Shown: in pieces, positions 54,601 to 63,864 of the stretch
Layout: each line of letters starts with the position of its first letter
Position numbering within the stretch: position 1 is the stretch's first letter
Assembly (NCBI RefSeq): GCF_022374875.2
Contig: NZ_CP092428.2
Span: 62,001-126,000 of the forward strand
From: Mycolicibacterium rufum
GTDB lineage: Bacteria; Actinomycetota; Actinomycetes; Mycobacteriales; Mycobacteriaceae
Length of the DNA stretch: 64,000 nucleotides
Direction: 5' to 3'
The notes under the pieces: model-generated
The model's database searches: none
What the model saw: only the letters and a program-made list of their open reading frames with translations
Told to the model about the DNA's origin: nothing
Translations under genes and position numbers: made by a program

Positions 54601-55253
54601 TGGTGAACGACGTACGGGTCAATCGCGGTCAGACGCAGTGGTGGCTCGACCAGCGCGAAAATCTAACGCTCCCCGATCGCTCAGTGTGGGCGTACGCGCT
54701 CGTCGCCGGCGCGACCCCAGCCGTAGTCGAGGCGTGCCTGCCAATGCTTGCCGACGACATCGAGGCGCTCGAACCAGACCGCGCAGCGGTCCTGCTGAAT
54801 AGCTCCAGTCGTTTGGGTTTGGCCCGAGTTAGCCGCCGACTGCCGAAAGAGCTGATCACGACCGCACTAGAGCTATCTCTACCCTTGGCGCTGCTCATCG
54901 CCCACCACGTTGACATGGACCACGCGACATCAGATTTGGCGACCACGGTCACTCCCGAAGTTGCCTTGGAACTGGCGCAGTATGGACCTGCCGCCTGGCC
55001 CGCGTTGTACGTCGCGGGCCAGGGCCTCTATCAACAGCGTTCGGCAGATTGGCTTGCGGCACTTAAGGCTCACGGCCCAGATGCAGCAGGCGGTGTGGCA
55101 CTAGGGCCGCTCCCCCAAGACATAAGTGCAGAGATTCTGCAATGTCCGGCCAGCTTCCCGTTGCAGTGGGTCGAGGTCGCAGAGACGTCTCGGTCTCAAA
55201 GTCACGTCGAACCCCCGCTGTTGACGCTAGCCGGCACTTGGTTTGCGGACTAG
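51606..55253 (+). CDS. Mrr-type nuclease / NACHT ATPase, defence-like
   Basis: About 1,215 residues (GTG 51606; GTG 51573 or ATG 51636 also possible). The N-terminal 150 residues resemble an Mrr-type PD-(D/E)xK nuclease: NLGEDDFQKLCQ, KDGGRDI and VIYQVKWSK supply Asp and the Q-x-K motif. A NACHT STAND ATPase follows: Walker A GEPGQGKST (about 274), Walker B VFIVFDGLDEV (about 385), a sensor Arg in VTSRPN and FDVQPVREFFAAKYL of the winged-helix end. About 600 C-terminal residues of helical repeats may be the sensor. Bacterial NACHT and Avs proteins of this layout are antiphage systems. It stands alone just right of the IS. Confidence 0.85.
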   Translation: MPAKPASSPRMPIGPYWYENLGEDDFQKLCQVIVAGKYDKVTCYPLGQKDGGRDITRRSGSGGVIYQVKWSKDSVKNPITWLENAIAGESENIKALVEAGATQYVLMTSLSGTGAAATDPDGRGAGTINKLETALARYAKDFKLASMECWWRDDIDALVPALPKSSLWRFQKMLAGPEAMRFLLDADHEESRQARLATLVRKAVQAQWWRDEKVKFKQAELDKDDLEDLFVDVKTNANPTHRVGHPESNEVRPESVGAARYLLSSKSPFTLVRGEPGQGKSTLGQYLSQIYRSEFVPDEPGTTIKRPSLRPTSSRVPLRIDLRDYGAWLDGDDPFAEAQSARGPSTRQRRMGGVERFLAAFLSALTESDGVDLETVSDLLDRFPVFIVFDGLDEVAQRDTRQRVVDEIEKFISRWRGGSVVPPKIIVTSRPNVSGLAEPNAQLFEPITLLKLDQDLRLAYLDKWCAARGIVSQSRRDLVHSFDARTAEPHIAQLAENPMQLTILLYLLHLQGQSVPDKRTALYDEYMKTFLNREAEKSASVRDNRENLEEVTAFLGWHLQGLAEQQGSNGRLSTTDLKTEIFRYLTAAQKDTALVESLFTDVTDRVWALSSKAQGTFEFDVQPVREFFAAKYLSRYASADKATMLNALIRRPFWFNTSRFFAGFAHANEVGGLVDGLTEEISEERHPKSARVATWTLLSDGVFSSKTTAQRRAVDLLCDDLGTRLLRLKNQSSEPLPALPGDRGSLMLWERLLAAAAQAPSTAISRERVWLASRLDVDAAALTQWWLDQARPKLGSPDETAWLRLGASLTLGRVLGPDDVQKLALNDVTSIRAAIETAISPPSNSAIEQSMVRAVLSGHGSDLAVEHTGLVPDLVNALAPREFIHLAVPEDRMVFESKTAHCQELMQASSRREAFRRLKAIDPSFDKVQTAMNKARRSPNTVAPWSDAAEALRDVYGPSWLSADIAIIGAAINPSTRRDLGPMNPSRSAFGPNIDYGRLVNDVRVNRGQTQWWLDQRENLTLPDRSVWAYALVAGATPAVVEACLPMLADDIEALEPDRAAVLLNSSSRLGLARVSRRLPKELITTALELSLPLALLIAHHVDMDHATSDLATTVTPEVALELAQYGPAAWPALYVAGQGLYQQRSADWLAALKAHGPDAAGGVALGPLPQDISAEILQCPASFPLQWVEVAETSRSQSHVEPPLLTLAGTWFAD

Positions 55254-55457
55254 AGACGGCTCTGCGCTCCGATGAACTCACGCTAAAAGCTTCCGCAGCG
55301 AGAAAGTCAAACCCGGAGCACAGCGAAGTCGACTGCGGACTCACGGTTTTGTGGGATATCCACAACGCGCGCACCCGTCTCGCATGTAGAGAAAGTGGAC
55401 ATCTCATGTCCTATCTCGCATAGTGCCGGTGCGCCGATCGACGGTGACGTGGTGGGC

Positions 55458-56540
55458 TCAGATCCCGGCGGCTGCCAGCCATTCGCTGTAGAAGACCGCG
55501 ATTCCGAGTCCGCAGGAGATGGCAGCGATTAGCCAGAACCGAATGGTCAGCGCGGTTTCCGGCCAGTCCATGAGTTCGAAGTGGTGGTGCAGCGGGGAGT
55601 TCCGGAACACGCGTCGGCCGGTAGTACGGAATGAGATGACTTGGATTACAACCGAGCCGACTTCGGCGACGAACAGCGCGCCCAGGATGATGGCCAGAAT
55701 TTCGGTGCGGCTGGTCACCGACAGTCCGGCTATGACGCCGCCCAGGGCCAAAGAACCGGTGTCACCCATGATGATCTTGGCGGGTGCTGCGTTCCACCAC
55801 AGGAAGCCGATGCAGGCTCCGGCGGTCGCGGCGGCGACGAGGGCCAGGTCGAGTGGGTCTCGGACGTGGTAGCACCCAGGCGTGGCAGCCTCAGCGCATT
55901 GGTTTCGGAACTGCCAGAAGGTGATGATGACGTAGGCGGCGCTCACCAAGGCCATGGCGCCCGCAGCCAGCCCGTCGAGTCCGTCAGTGAGGTTCACCGC
56001 GTTCGACCAGGCAGAAACCACCATGATGCAGAACAGCACGAACACCACCGGCGGCAGTGCGAATTCTGCGATGTCGCGGACGTAGGACAGCGCAGGGCTG
56101 CCAGGGGTTAACCCATCCGCGTTGCGGAACTGCAGTGCGAGAACGCCGAAGAGGATGGCCGCGACGAGCTGGCCGGCACTTTTGGCTCGCTTGTTCAAGC
56201 CGAGGTTCCGGCCTCGCCGCACTTTGAGGTAATCGTCGGTGAAACCGACAGCACCTAGTGCGGTTGCTAGTCCAAGGACGAGTAGTCCTGATGTCGTCGG
56301 GCCCTCACCGCCGAGCACGAGTTCGTCGAAAAGGGTGCTGGTCAGGTAGCTGACCCAGATCGCAGCGAGGATCGCCAGCCCGCCCATCGTGGGCGTTCCC
56401 TGCTTGCGTTGATGGCTTTTCGGGGCCTCGGCGCGGATGGGTTGTCCCAACCCAAGCCGAGAGAATGTCCGGATCAACACCGGAGTCAGCAGAACGGCGA
56501 CCACCAGGGCCATACCGGCGGCGACAAGTATCGATTTCAT
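55458..56540 (-). CDS. mraY: MraY, phospho-N-acetylmuramoyl-pentapeptide transferase
   Basis: 360 residues, about ten membrane helices. Family motifs are intact: [48 protein letters not shown] and SPLHHHFEL. It forms lipid I on the inner membrane face. It is not in a division/murein gene cluster: neighbours are a NACHT protein and a cyclase-like protein. It could be a second mraY, possibly giving resistance to MraY inhibitors (inference), or the only copy moved out of place; the window cannot decide. Confidence 0.93.
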   Translation of the reverse strand: MKSILVAAGMALVVAVLLTPVLIRTFSRLGLGQPIRAEAPKSHQRKQGTPTMGGLAILAAIWVSYLTSTLFDELVLGGEGPTTSGLLVLGLATALGAVGFTDDYLKVRRGRNLGLNKRAKSAGQLVAAILFGVLALQFRNADGLTPGSPALSYVRDIAEFALPPVVFVLFCIMVVSAWSNAVNLTDGLDGLAAGAMALVSAAYVIITFWQFRNQCAEAATPGCYHVRDPLDLALVAAATAGACIGFLWWNAAPAKIIMGDTGSLALGGVIAGLSVTSRTEILAIILGALFVAEVGSVVIQVISFRTTGRRVFRNSPLHHHFELMDWPETALTIRFWLIAAISCGLGIAVFYSEWLAAAGI

Positions 56541-56797
56541 CGAGCTATACAGGTCTTTCGCCCGCAGATCGATCGATCACAGCGCGACATCGAAACCCAA
56601 GCCCCCACCGCGCCAGTATCGCGCAACATCTTCCGAAGCCCCACCCACAGCGCCCCGGCGCGGCGGCGCCTGTGCCCGAGTTGTTCAGTACCTTTAAATC
56701 GTCCGGCCGTCTCGCATGTAGAGGTTCGAGGCGGCTCAGATTCTGTCTCAGGTAAGGCCCAGGCTCGATCGAGTTGGTGCTGCAGTCAGGTTTGCGC

Positions 56798-57769
56798 TTA
56801 TGCGCTGTCCCACCAGTCGAGCACTCTTGTTCCAATCAGGGTCAGCCACTTCGATGGCGCACCCGGAGGTGCATCTGTTTCGAACCACACTCGTCCGGGC
56901 TGGCGTCCCGCCTGTAGCCAGGTGCCGTCGGGTTGCCTGGCAGCTCTGATCATGTCGATGGCCTCGCTCATTCGATTGTCGGGCGTGACGCCATCGAATA
57001 ATGCGGCCTCGCGGAAGTGATCTGCGGCGTTGAGAGTGCTGTAGGTCCAGCGGAAGGGGTAGGCGAATCGGTCCACCCATGGGCCGACCTGTTTACCGGT
57101 CGATAGGCGACGCCGAAGGTTGCGTTGCCACAGGTATTCCGAACCCGCGTGCCGCGCGTCACGGGTGCCATCGGTGCCCCCGGTTGCAACGTCGTAGGCG
57201 AGCAGTCCCTTTAGCGAGTTCAGCGTCGAGTGGAACGAAGAGCGGGTGGAGCCCTCGGTCCACTCGCAATTCCAGCCGCCGTCGGGCAGTCGGTGCTCGA
57301 GAAACCAGTCAACGAGTTCGGTGACGTCGACGCTCAGCCAGACCCCGTTGGCGAGGGTCCAGGCGTTGATGCAGCAGTCGACTTCGCCGCTCCAATAGGG
57401 CAGGTTCTCGTATTCCCAGCGGCTGTTCTCAGCGAGCAACTCGGCGGTGCGGCGCTCGCTCAGGACGGCAGGATCGAGGCCCCACTCACGCAGTGAATTG
57501 AGCGTCCACGTCGTTGCCGTCCAGGGCATCCCTTCGCCCTCGGCTTCAGGGCCGTCAAAGTCGTAGTCCGCTGGGAAGAACGCACCTCCTGCCCATTGCC
57601 CGTCCAAATCTTGTTGTGCGAGAAGTTGCCTACCCCATCCTTCTGTAGCGACGCGTGCACGTGTCGCTGCCCAGACACCGGCAGGTTCGTGCAACAGGTC
57701 GCGTTCTACCTGCCAACGTAGGGCCGGATCGGAGTCGAGTAGCCACTCGATCGGGGCCTCAGATGTCAT
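56798..57769 (-). CDS. Squalene-cyclase/prenyltransferase-repeat protein
   Basis: 323 residues from the ATG at 57769. It carries alpha/alpha-barrel repeats of terpene-cyclase style: DGQWAGGAFFP, LPDGGWNCEW, QPDGTWLQAG, with WTATTWTLNSLREWG. The catalytic DxDD motif of squalene-hopene cyclases is not visible and the protein is half their length, so it may be a repeat protein with another role. Weak ribosome site. Confidence 0.75.
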   Translation of the reverse strand: MTSEAPIEWLLDSDPALRWQVERDLLHEPAGVWAATRARVATEGWGRQLLAQQDLDGQWAGGAFFPADYDFDGPEAEGEGMPWTATTWTLNSLREWGLDPAVLSERRTAELLAENSRWEYENLPYWSGEVDCCINAWTLANGVWLSVDVTELVDWFLEHRLPDGGWNCEWTEGSTRSSFHSTLNSLKGLLAYDVATGGTDGTRDARHAGSEYLWQRNLRRRLSTGKQVGPWVDRFAYPFRWTYSTLNAADHFREAALFDGVTPDNRMSEAIDMIRAARQPDGTWLQAGRQPGRVWFETDAPPGAPSKWLTLIGTRVLDWWDSA

Positions 57770-58202
57770 GGCAGCGCAGTTTATGGGAGGTATGCGACGC
57801 TCCAAGGGAATCCGGCTCGCTCATCGCCGCGTAGGGATACGGTTACCGCATTCCGGAAGGTACTGCTGATGGCTGTGCTGCTTAGTGCCGCGTCTCCCGC
57901 TGGCTTGGTGTGTCGGTGCCATGGAGTGCCCCGGAATGCGGGTCGAGGACCCGCGGTGGGTGATTGCCCGTCCGCCTGGCTCACGCCCTTGCTGTCCACC
58001 GGGAACGGTTGGCTGACTTGTAGCATGCCGGCGGACGGGCTCTGCTCCCCGCAGCCAACAGCATGGGGAAACACGTGATCATCGTCGGGGTGGATGCGCA
58101 CCCCTCGACCGCGTGGTGGAGCCGACTGTTTCGGATGTCACCGCACGGGGCTTGCAAGATTGGTGCGCGGACCCCCCGCCGCGGCGCTCGATACTTTTCC
58201 TC
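57770..58202. other. Intergenic region
   Basis: About 430 bases between a leftward and a rightward gene. Several short frames exist, none with a ribosome site or known family. Must hold both promoters; no clear operator was seen. Confidence 0.4.
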
Positions 58203-58505
58203 ATGAGCACACCGTTGAATTCGACCAAGACCACCGCCGCGTTTTTCGCCCAGTCCGCTATCGCTTTCGGCGTCAGCTTCCTGGGCCTGCTGTTCGGCAT
58301 CTGCTATTTGCCTCTGGATATGTGGCAGCGCCTGTTTCTGGCGATGGCCGGGCTGTTTCTCGTCTCGAGCACGTTCGGCCTGGCCAAGACCGTGCGCGAT
58401 ATGCAGGAAGCGTCCACAGTGCGCGTCCGCATCGACGAGGCCCGTATCGACCGTCTGCTCAACGAACACGACCCGTTGCGCACGTTCACCGCCGCCTCGA
58501 GCTAA
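58203..58505 (+). CDS. YiaA/YiaB-type two-helix membrane protein
   Basis: 100 residues from the ATG at 58203; the longer frame from 58113 is not family-like. Two hydrophobic helices (about 12-36 and 42-62; FFAQSAIAFGVSFLGLLFG, WQRLFLAMAGLFLVSSTFGL) match the YiaAB pattern, and a charged tail follows. Function unknown. The next small membrane protein starts 11 bases later. Confidence 0.75.
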   Translation: MSTPLNSTKTTAAFFAQSAIAFGVSFLGLLFGICYLPLDMWQRLFLAMAGLFLVSSTFGLAKTVRDMQEASTVRVRIDEARIDRLLNEHDPLRTFTAASS

Positions 58506-58515
58506 CGATTAGTCA

Positions 58516-58848
58516 GTGATTCCGCCGCCGCGGCCCAGAAGCAAATTGGCGCAACGCTATTCAGTCCAGTCGACCGACCGGATGCGGACTCTGTGGCTCA
58601 CCTACCGGTGGATCGTGCCCGCCGCCGTCGCGGTCGTGGTGGTGGCCGCGATCGTCGTCGCGGTAGTCGTGCTGCGGGCCGGCAAGCCCCGCCCGGACTG
58701 GTGCGCGATCAAGGAAAGAATCGACTTTGAAACCACATCACACGTTCTCGCGGTGAACCCACCTGCTGATGCAAACCGAGCCGCCATGGACGATCCGACG
58801 AATCGTCCATTCTGCCCCGGCAACCCGATGCGCTGCTGCCCGCACTAG
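58516..58848 (+). CDS. Small single-pass membrane protein, hypothetical
   Basis: 110 residues, GTG start. One helix (about 32-53, very Val-rich) and an outside tail with Cys in PDWCAIKER and a C-terminal cluster PFCPGNPMRCCPH. The end may have been altered by a frameshift, since the last 15 residues look atypical. Probably co-transcribed with the preceding gene. No family recognised. Confidence 0.5.
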   Translation: MIPPPRPRSKLAQRYSVQSTDRMRTLWLTYRWIVPAAVAVVVVAAIVVAVVVLRAGKPRPDWCAIKERIDFETTSHVLAVNPPADANRAAMDDPTNRPFCPGNPMRCCPH

Positions 58849-59096
58849 TGACAGTTGGGCGACTCTCTTGGCTATCACTCTTCCTCGAAAGCACATGCTG
58901 ATCTGGAACGCTATGAGCGGCAACGGTGTTCGGCTCCGGTGCGACTACGCGGCGAGGACAGGAGCCGGTGGCGCGGCCTCGACACTGGCGCTAAGGAACT
59001 TTGGTAAGCGTTTGAACCGACACGGCGGGAACGTCGATCGCTCCCCACCGACGGGCGATCTGGGCCGGCGCAGTCGTCTCACGCCGCTGGTAGAGG

Positions 59097-60980
59097 TCAT
59101 CGCGAGGACAACGATTCGTGGGAGTGCGCCGAAATGAGGTCGGCCCAGTGGGTGTCGCCGCGTCGTCGAAGAATTTTGACGGCCTCGCCGGGTTCACAGT
59201 CGAGTGCTCGAGCCATGGCCTCGGCGGGGCGGTCTGCGGCAGGGCCGAGCAGGGTACGCAGCTGCACGGGGGCGGGGTCGCTGTAGCGCAGCCGCGTGGT
59301 GGTGAACGTGCGGCTGCTCGGGTGCAGGGTGAGGATCAGGCTGTCGCCTGAGGTGGCATCGGAGGCCTGGGCGTAGGCGCGCAGCGATCCGATGTCGGGG
59401 CCGGCCGAGGAGTAAACGTCCCAGCGCAACGTGACCCGGCCGAGCGGGCCGGTGAATGTGCGCTGTTGGCGTGGCCGCACGCTGGCCGCTGCGGCGACGG
59501 CCCGGTGCACCCGCACACCGGAGCCGCGCAGCAGCTCGTGATCGACGGGGATCACGACGCGAATCTCGTCGTCGGCGGTGCAGAACACCCCGCGCACCGT
59601 GCGTAGGTCGGGGACCTTGGGCCAGCTGTCCCCGCGGCCGCGGCGCCGCACGATTTCGTTGCGTACGACGAACGCCCACGTCGATAGGTAGGCGTCGATG
59701 GATTCCGGGGAGATGTCGGGGTAGGCGGCGACGAGCTCGGTCGTCAGCGTGTCGACGGCGACCCGTCCGCCGTGGGTGTCGATGCAGTCTTTGATAGCGC
59801 GAGCGATTCCCCGGTATACGGTCCGGTTCCAGGCTCTTAGCGCCCAGGTGGTGCGTGAGGCGCGCACGAATCGATCGCCGTCGGACAGGACTTCTTTCAC
59901 CGTCGCCAGCTTCGCGGCGCCGGGCTCGAGGAGGGCGAACAGCGTTTGGGGCGTCGCGGGCTCTCCGAGGGCGTGCAGGAGGTCTTCGATCATGGTGGCC
60001 ACGGTGTCCCCGCGCCACCGCACACATACCCCGCCAATCTGGCGCAGCCGCTCGTGGGTGCGTAGATAGTCCTCGGCGATTTTCGTTGGCATTCCGAGCT
60101 CGCCGAGCGCGTCGATGAGCCGCTGCGGGGGCACCGCGGGATGGTCGGTGAAGAGGCTGTCAATCGCAGCCGCGGCGCGGGACTTCCCGCCCTCGGCGCT
60201 GTTCTGCACCCAGCCCTGTTCCAGCGCATAGGGTCCGGCGATGTCGAGGAGCACGTGGGCGGCCGTGCTGGCTGGCGGGACACCCATGCTGGTGAGCGCG
60301 TCCTGCGCATCGGCGAGGGTGGTGTAGATGCCGAGGCGCTGGCGTAGGTGGGACGCGTGCTGGGTGACGGCGCGGTGGGCGGGGTCGTCGACCAGCTCAG
60401 CGAAGCGCTGGCGCGCGCGAGGGGTGTTGCGGGAGATGGACGCTTCAGAGCAGCCCAGGGTGGGCGCGAGGAGGCGAGTGGGTGTGGGGTGCCACGTCCA
60501 TTGGCGCCCGGCCAGCACGGTGCGGTCGAAATCGTCGAGGCGGCTCAGCAGGGCTTCGACGGCGTCGGCGGCGCTGATCTCCTCCGCATTCGGACTGGTC
60601 CGCGCGGCGCGAACCGACTCACGCGCGGTGGTGATCAGTGCCCGGACCGCGCTCTCCCCTATCCCAGGCAGGGCGAGCAGTGACCCCAGGGATTCGTCAG
60701 CGATGTCGGCCCACCGCTGCACGCGTGTGGCGTGACGACCCCATTTGCGTGGTAACCGCGCGAAGTGAATGGCCTCGCCGGCAATCACATTCAGCCCACT
60801 GACGACATCGGCGAGCGAGGCAGCGACGAGGTCCTCGTCGCGCTCCCAGCCACGAGTCAGCGCGACCTCGGACAGTTGTGAGGGCGACGGGGCGGGTCGC
60901 GCCGGCGGGTCCTGCGCACTCTGCACGCCCATCTGCTCGCGCCGCTCGCGGGCCATTTCCGCATCGTACCGGGCCGCCAC
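59097..60980 (-). CDS. Sigma-like multi-HTH protein, unknown function
   Basis: 627 soluble residues. A helix-hairpin-helix-like motif LLALPGIGESAVRALI lies near 105-120. A sigma-region-4-like HTH follows (LSRLDDFDRTVLAGRQW, LLAPTLGCSEASISRNTPRARQRF, about 145-195). The middle has repeated HARE-HTH-like units (PPQRLIDALGELG and LLHALGEPATPQTLFALL). The C-terminal half has beta-rich parts. It looks like a DNA-binding regulator or accessory transcription factor. I do not know the family. The gene stands alone. Confidence 0.65.
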   Translation of the reverse strand: MAARYDAEMARERREQMGVQSAQDPPARPAPSPSQLSEVALTRGWERDEDLVAASLADVVSGLNVIAGEAIHFARLPRKWGRHATRVQRWADIADESLGSLLALPGIGESAVRALITTARESVRAARTSPNAEEISAADAVEALLSRLDDFDRTVLAGRQWTWHPTPTRLLAPTLGCSEASISRNTPRARQRFAELVDDPAHRAVTQHASHLRQRLGIYTTLADAQDALTSMGVPPASTAAHVLLDIAGPYALEQGWVQNSAEGGKSRAAAAIDSLFTDHPAVPPQRLIDALGELGMPTKIAEDYLRTHERLRQIGGVCVRWRGDTVATMIEDLLHALGEPATPQTLFALLEPGAAKLATVKEVLSDGDRFVRASRTTWALRAWNRTVYRGIARAIKDCIDTHGGRVAVDTLTTELVAAYPDISPESIDAYLSTWAFVVRNEIVRRRGRGDSWPKVPDLRTVRGVFCTADDEIRVVIPVDHELLRGSGVRVHRAVAAAASVRPRQQRTFTGPLGRVTLRWDVYSSAGPDIGSLRAYAQASDATSGDSLILTLHPSSRTFTTTRLRYSDPAPVQLRTLLGPAADRPAEAMARALDCEPGEAVKILRRRGDTHWADLISAHSHESLSSR

Positions 60981-61174
60981 AATGCCCTAGAACGCGTCGG
61001 CGCACCCTCGCCGCGGTCAAGGACAAGATGCTGGCTACCCCGATGGTCCCAGCCAGCACGAGAACCTCTGTCGGTCCCCCCGTGGCCGCGCTCGGGCGCA
61101 TTTTGGCATCATCGTTCGCCCATACCGTGAACTGAGACGAGCTCTTAGGGTCTGGGGTGCCTGATAATGGGTTG

Positions 61175-61660
61175 ATGTCCAAGCCGATCGTGACGCCGGA
61201 GCAGTATTACGCCCAGCTGGCTCGCGTGCGGCAGGGCGCCGGGGCGCTGATCACCACCCCTGATGGACGGGTGCTGATGTACGACGTGGTCTACCGCGAC
61301 TATCTCGAACTGCCCGGGGGTGCGGTCGAAGCGGGTGAGACACCCCCGGACGCGTGTGCGCGGGAATGCCGGGAGGAACTGGGGATTGACGTCGCAGTCG
61401 GGCGGCTGCTGGTTCTGGATCACCAGACCGACGGGGGTGATCGCGGCGACTCCGTGATGTTTGTCTACGACGGCGGGGTCGTCGACCACACTGTTTGTCG
61501 GTCCGTGCCGGCTGGCGAGGAGGGTCGAGGCGTCGTCCTCGTGGAGCCGGCCGAGTTAGGTGAGGCCACAATCCCGCGGCTGGCCAACCGGATTCGCGCC
61601 GCGTTGTCAGCCCGCGAGCGCGCATGTGTCGTCGAAGCAGTCAACGGGCTGCCCCGGTAA
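61175..61660 (+). CDS. Nudix hydrolase
   Basis: 161 residues (ATG 61175; GTG 61157 possible). A complete Nudix box starts at GGAVEAGE and ends RECREELGID, matching Gx5Ex7REUxEExGU. It hydrolyses a nucleoside diphosphate linked to another group; substrate unknown. No operon partner. Confidence 0.9.
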   Translation: MSKPIVTPEQYYAQLARVRQGAGALITTPDGRVLMYDVVYRDYLELPGGAVEAGETPPDACARECREELGIDVAVGRLLVLDHQTDGGDRGDSVMFVYDGGVVDHTVCRSVPAGEEGRGVVLVEPAELGEATIPRLANRIRAALSARERACVVEAVNGLPR

Positions 61661-61923
61661 CCGCCCGGTGATGTTTCGCGGTCTTCTGCTGGTGTGTGTC
61701 GTGGGGTGTGCCCCGTGCCCGCCCTCGTTGTCTGTCGATCTGCACGCGGTGATAAGTGCTGCGGTGTGCGGTGTTACCTGTGCGCGGTGCGGGGCTGCAG
61801 TGTGATGTGGGGAGTCGAACCTCATGCGCTGCCCTTCGCGCGCCAGCAGGTGACCGGGATTGACCCGCCGGTCGCGGGGTTGTGCACGCCTCGAACAGAA
61901 CAATTACCTGCACCAGTCCACGA
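61661..61923. other. Intergenic region between convergent genes
   Basis: About 260 bases, no supported gene. TGTG-rich and repetitive in part; possible terminators were not resolved. Confidence 0.4.
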
Positions 61924-62394
61924 CTAATCGATCAGATCGACCTCCCAGTTGCGCTGTTGGATACGAACGTCGAGCTCACGGTGCTCTTGGGCGACGCGGT
62001 CGGCGTCAGCGCGTAGCTGCGCGACCGGCAGCGCCGACAGCATCTTCAGCTCAGACCGCAGCTGCCGTGGGTAACCCGCACGGTCGGTTCCTGTGGCCGC
62101 ATCGGCGGCGGACTTGAGGACGTGGTGGCGCAGCCGCAGCGCGTCCCGGCGCGCCAGTGCGTCGGTCAGCGTTTCTGCTGGCCCGATGGTGGTGGCCGCG
62201 TTGGTGCGATTGATACGGCGGATCAAGTCTTCGTACTCGTCGATGGCGCCGTCGACCTCAGCGAGCAGCGCAGCGGGGTCCTCGGCGGGTGTGTCGCCCT
62301 CTTGATGTCTCGCGCTACCGATCGCCCGCGTGCGCAGCGCCTCGATACGCCGCGCGGCGGCTGCTCTGCGGGACAACGCTTCTGCCAACTTCAT
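61924..62394 (-). CDS. DIP1984 family protein
   Basis: 156 residues from the ATG at 62394 (GGGGAG site). The start MKLAEALSRRAAAARRIEAL and the middle DLIRRINRTNAAT, LTDALARRDALRLRH with the end RIQQRNWEVDLID fit the DIP1984 (septicolysin-like) family. Mostly coiled helices. Function unknown. Confidence 0.85.
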   Translation of the reverse strand: MKLAEALSRRAAAARRIEALRTRAIGSARHQEGDTPAEDPAALLAEVDGAIDEYEDLIRRINRTNAATTIGPAETLTDALARRDALRLRHHVLKSAADAATGTDRAGYPRQLRSELKMLSALPVAQLRADADRVAQEHRELDVRIQQRNWEVDLID

Positions 62395-62673
62395 CGGCCA
62401 CTCCCCTCTTCTGGCGGAACCAGGTACCGCATTCCCAGTATCAGAGCTCATGGCGGGGGTGGTGCGCACCAACTTTTTCCCGGGTACACGATCCCCCACA
62501 GTCCGGCTCTGACAGACGCGGCCGCGATCAGGTCATGATGTGCGGGCGGTGGCCAGTGCCCGCATGTTCCGCGGAGAAGGGTCATCGCATCGTCAGCCGG
62601 GGGCCCTCGAGCGGAAAGCTGAATCTCCGAAATCTGCTGGACTGCAGCTCCTTCGTTGTGCTCCCCTGGCGGG

Positions 62674-63328
62674 ATGGATGTGTCGGTGTGGCCCCTTGCC
62701 GGGCTTGCGGTGCAGACGCCGCGGCTGAGGCTGCGCTACGTCACCGACGAGCTCGCCGCGGAGCTGGCCGTCCTCGCCGGCCGGGGCATCCATGATCCCG
62801 CGGTGATGCCGTTTTCGACGCCCTGGACTGACGTGCGCTCGCCGGAACTCGAACACAATGTCGTGCGGCACTTTTTGGCGCCAGCGCGCCGACACCTGCG
62901 TCACGCACTGGTGCTTGAGTTTGGCCGCCGATGTCGATGGCACCGTGGTTGGGCTGTGTTCGATTGAGACGGAACACTTTCCGCAGCACCGCAGCGCCGA
63001 AACCGGTTCGTGGCTGGGCATGAGCTATCAGGGCCGCGGCCTGGGTCGTGAGATGCGCCAGGCGGCGCTGCACCTCATCTTCGACGGTTTCGGCGCCCGG
63101 CGCGCCACCACCAAGGTGTGGCACGACAACACCGCGTCGCTGGCGATCACCCGTTCGCTGCCCTACCTGCAGAGCGGGTCGTCGCATCACCGTCGGCGCG
63201 ACCATCCCGATCTGCTTCTGCACTTTGAGATGACGCTTGAGCGCTGGCGCACTGTGCGACGAGACGACATCGCCCTCTGCGGCATTGAACCCGTTCGTCA
63301 CCACCTCCAACTCCCCGCAGACGTGTAG
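62674..63328 (+). pseudogene. GNAT acetyltransferase, frameshifted in a T-run
   Basis: Frame 1 (ATG 62674) gives TPRLRLRYVTDELAAELAVL and PFSTPWTD. Frame 2 continues VVGLCSIETEHF, GSWLGMSYQGRGLGREMRQA (acetyl-CoA loop) and ATTKVWHDNTASL. The break is at TTTTT (62872-62876); one extra T would join the frames as HFFWRQRAD. It may be a real mutation or an assembly error. Confidence 0.75.
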
Positions 63329-63459
63329 CAGCACCGCGCGGCGCCCGCAGTTCGGCCGACACACGCCATGGTCGCGATGTGTGGTGGACAGTGGGGCTTC
63401 GTCATCCTTCTCGCAGTCGTGGGTGACACTGGTCGTGTGCGGACCACGGAAGGCGCGGG

Positions 63460-63864
63460 ATGGTGAGTGACGGCTTCGACCGGGACGCTGACGACGCGTC
63501 GGGGCGGGAGACCACTTTCGCAATGGACCCACAGACAGTCATCTGGGGGTTGGCGCGTCAATTAGTGCAAGGCCAGTCCGATCTGGCCGAATTTCGCCGG
63601 GCCGCGGACACCGCGCGACGGGTGCGCGATTCCGCCCCCGAGGCCATCGAGAAGCACCTCGCCGACTGCGCAGCTCTTGAAAAGAGCTGGTACACAGAAA
63701 CATTACCGATGCTGACCGCGAGTATGCGGCTCGCGATCGAGGTGTACGACACGTTCGGCCCCGGCAGGACCGTCATCGCGGACCCTGTAGAGGCTGCGAT
63801 CTGGAACAACAAACACCATGTGTGGTTCACCGAATACTCGCAGCAGGCGCGTCTGGGCGGGTAG
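63460..63864 (+). CDS. Hypothetical soluble protein, 134 residues
   Basis: Helical protein with DPQTVIWGLARQLVQGQSDL and SMRLAIEVYDTFGPG. No signal or membrane segment. The start is uncertain because the first 20 residues are very polar; an internal ATG at 63523 (MDPQTVIWG) is the more natural start. Unknown family. Confidence 0.5.
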   Translation: MVSDGFDRDADDASGRETTFAMDPQTVIWGLARQLVQGQSDLAEFRRAADTARRVRDSAPEAIEKHLADCAALEKSWYTETLPMLTASMRLAIEVYDTFGPGRTVIADPVEAAIWNNKHHVWFTEYSQQARLGG

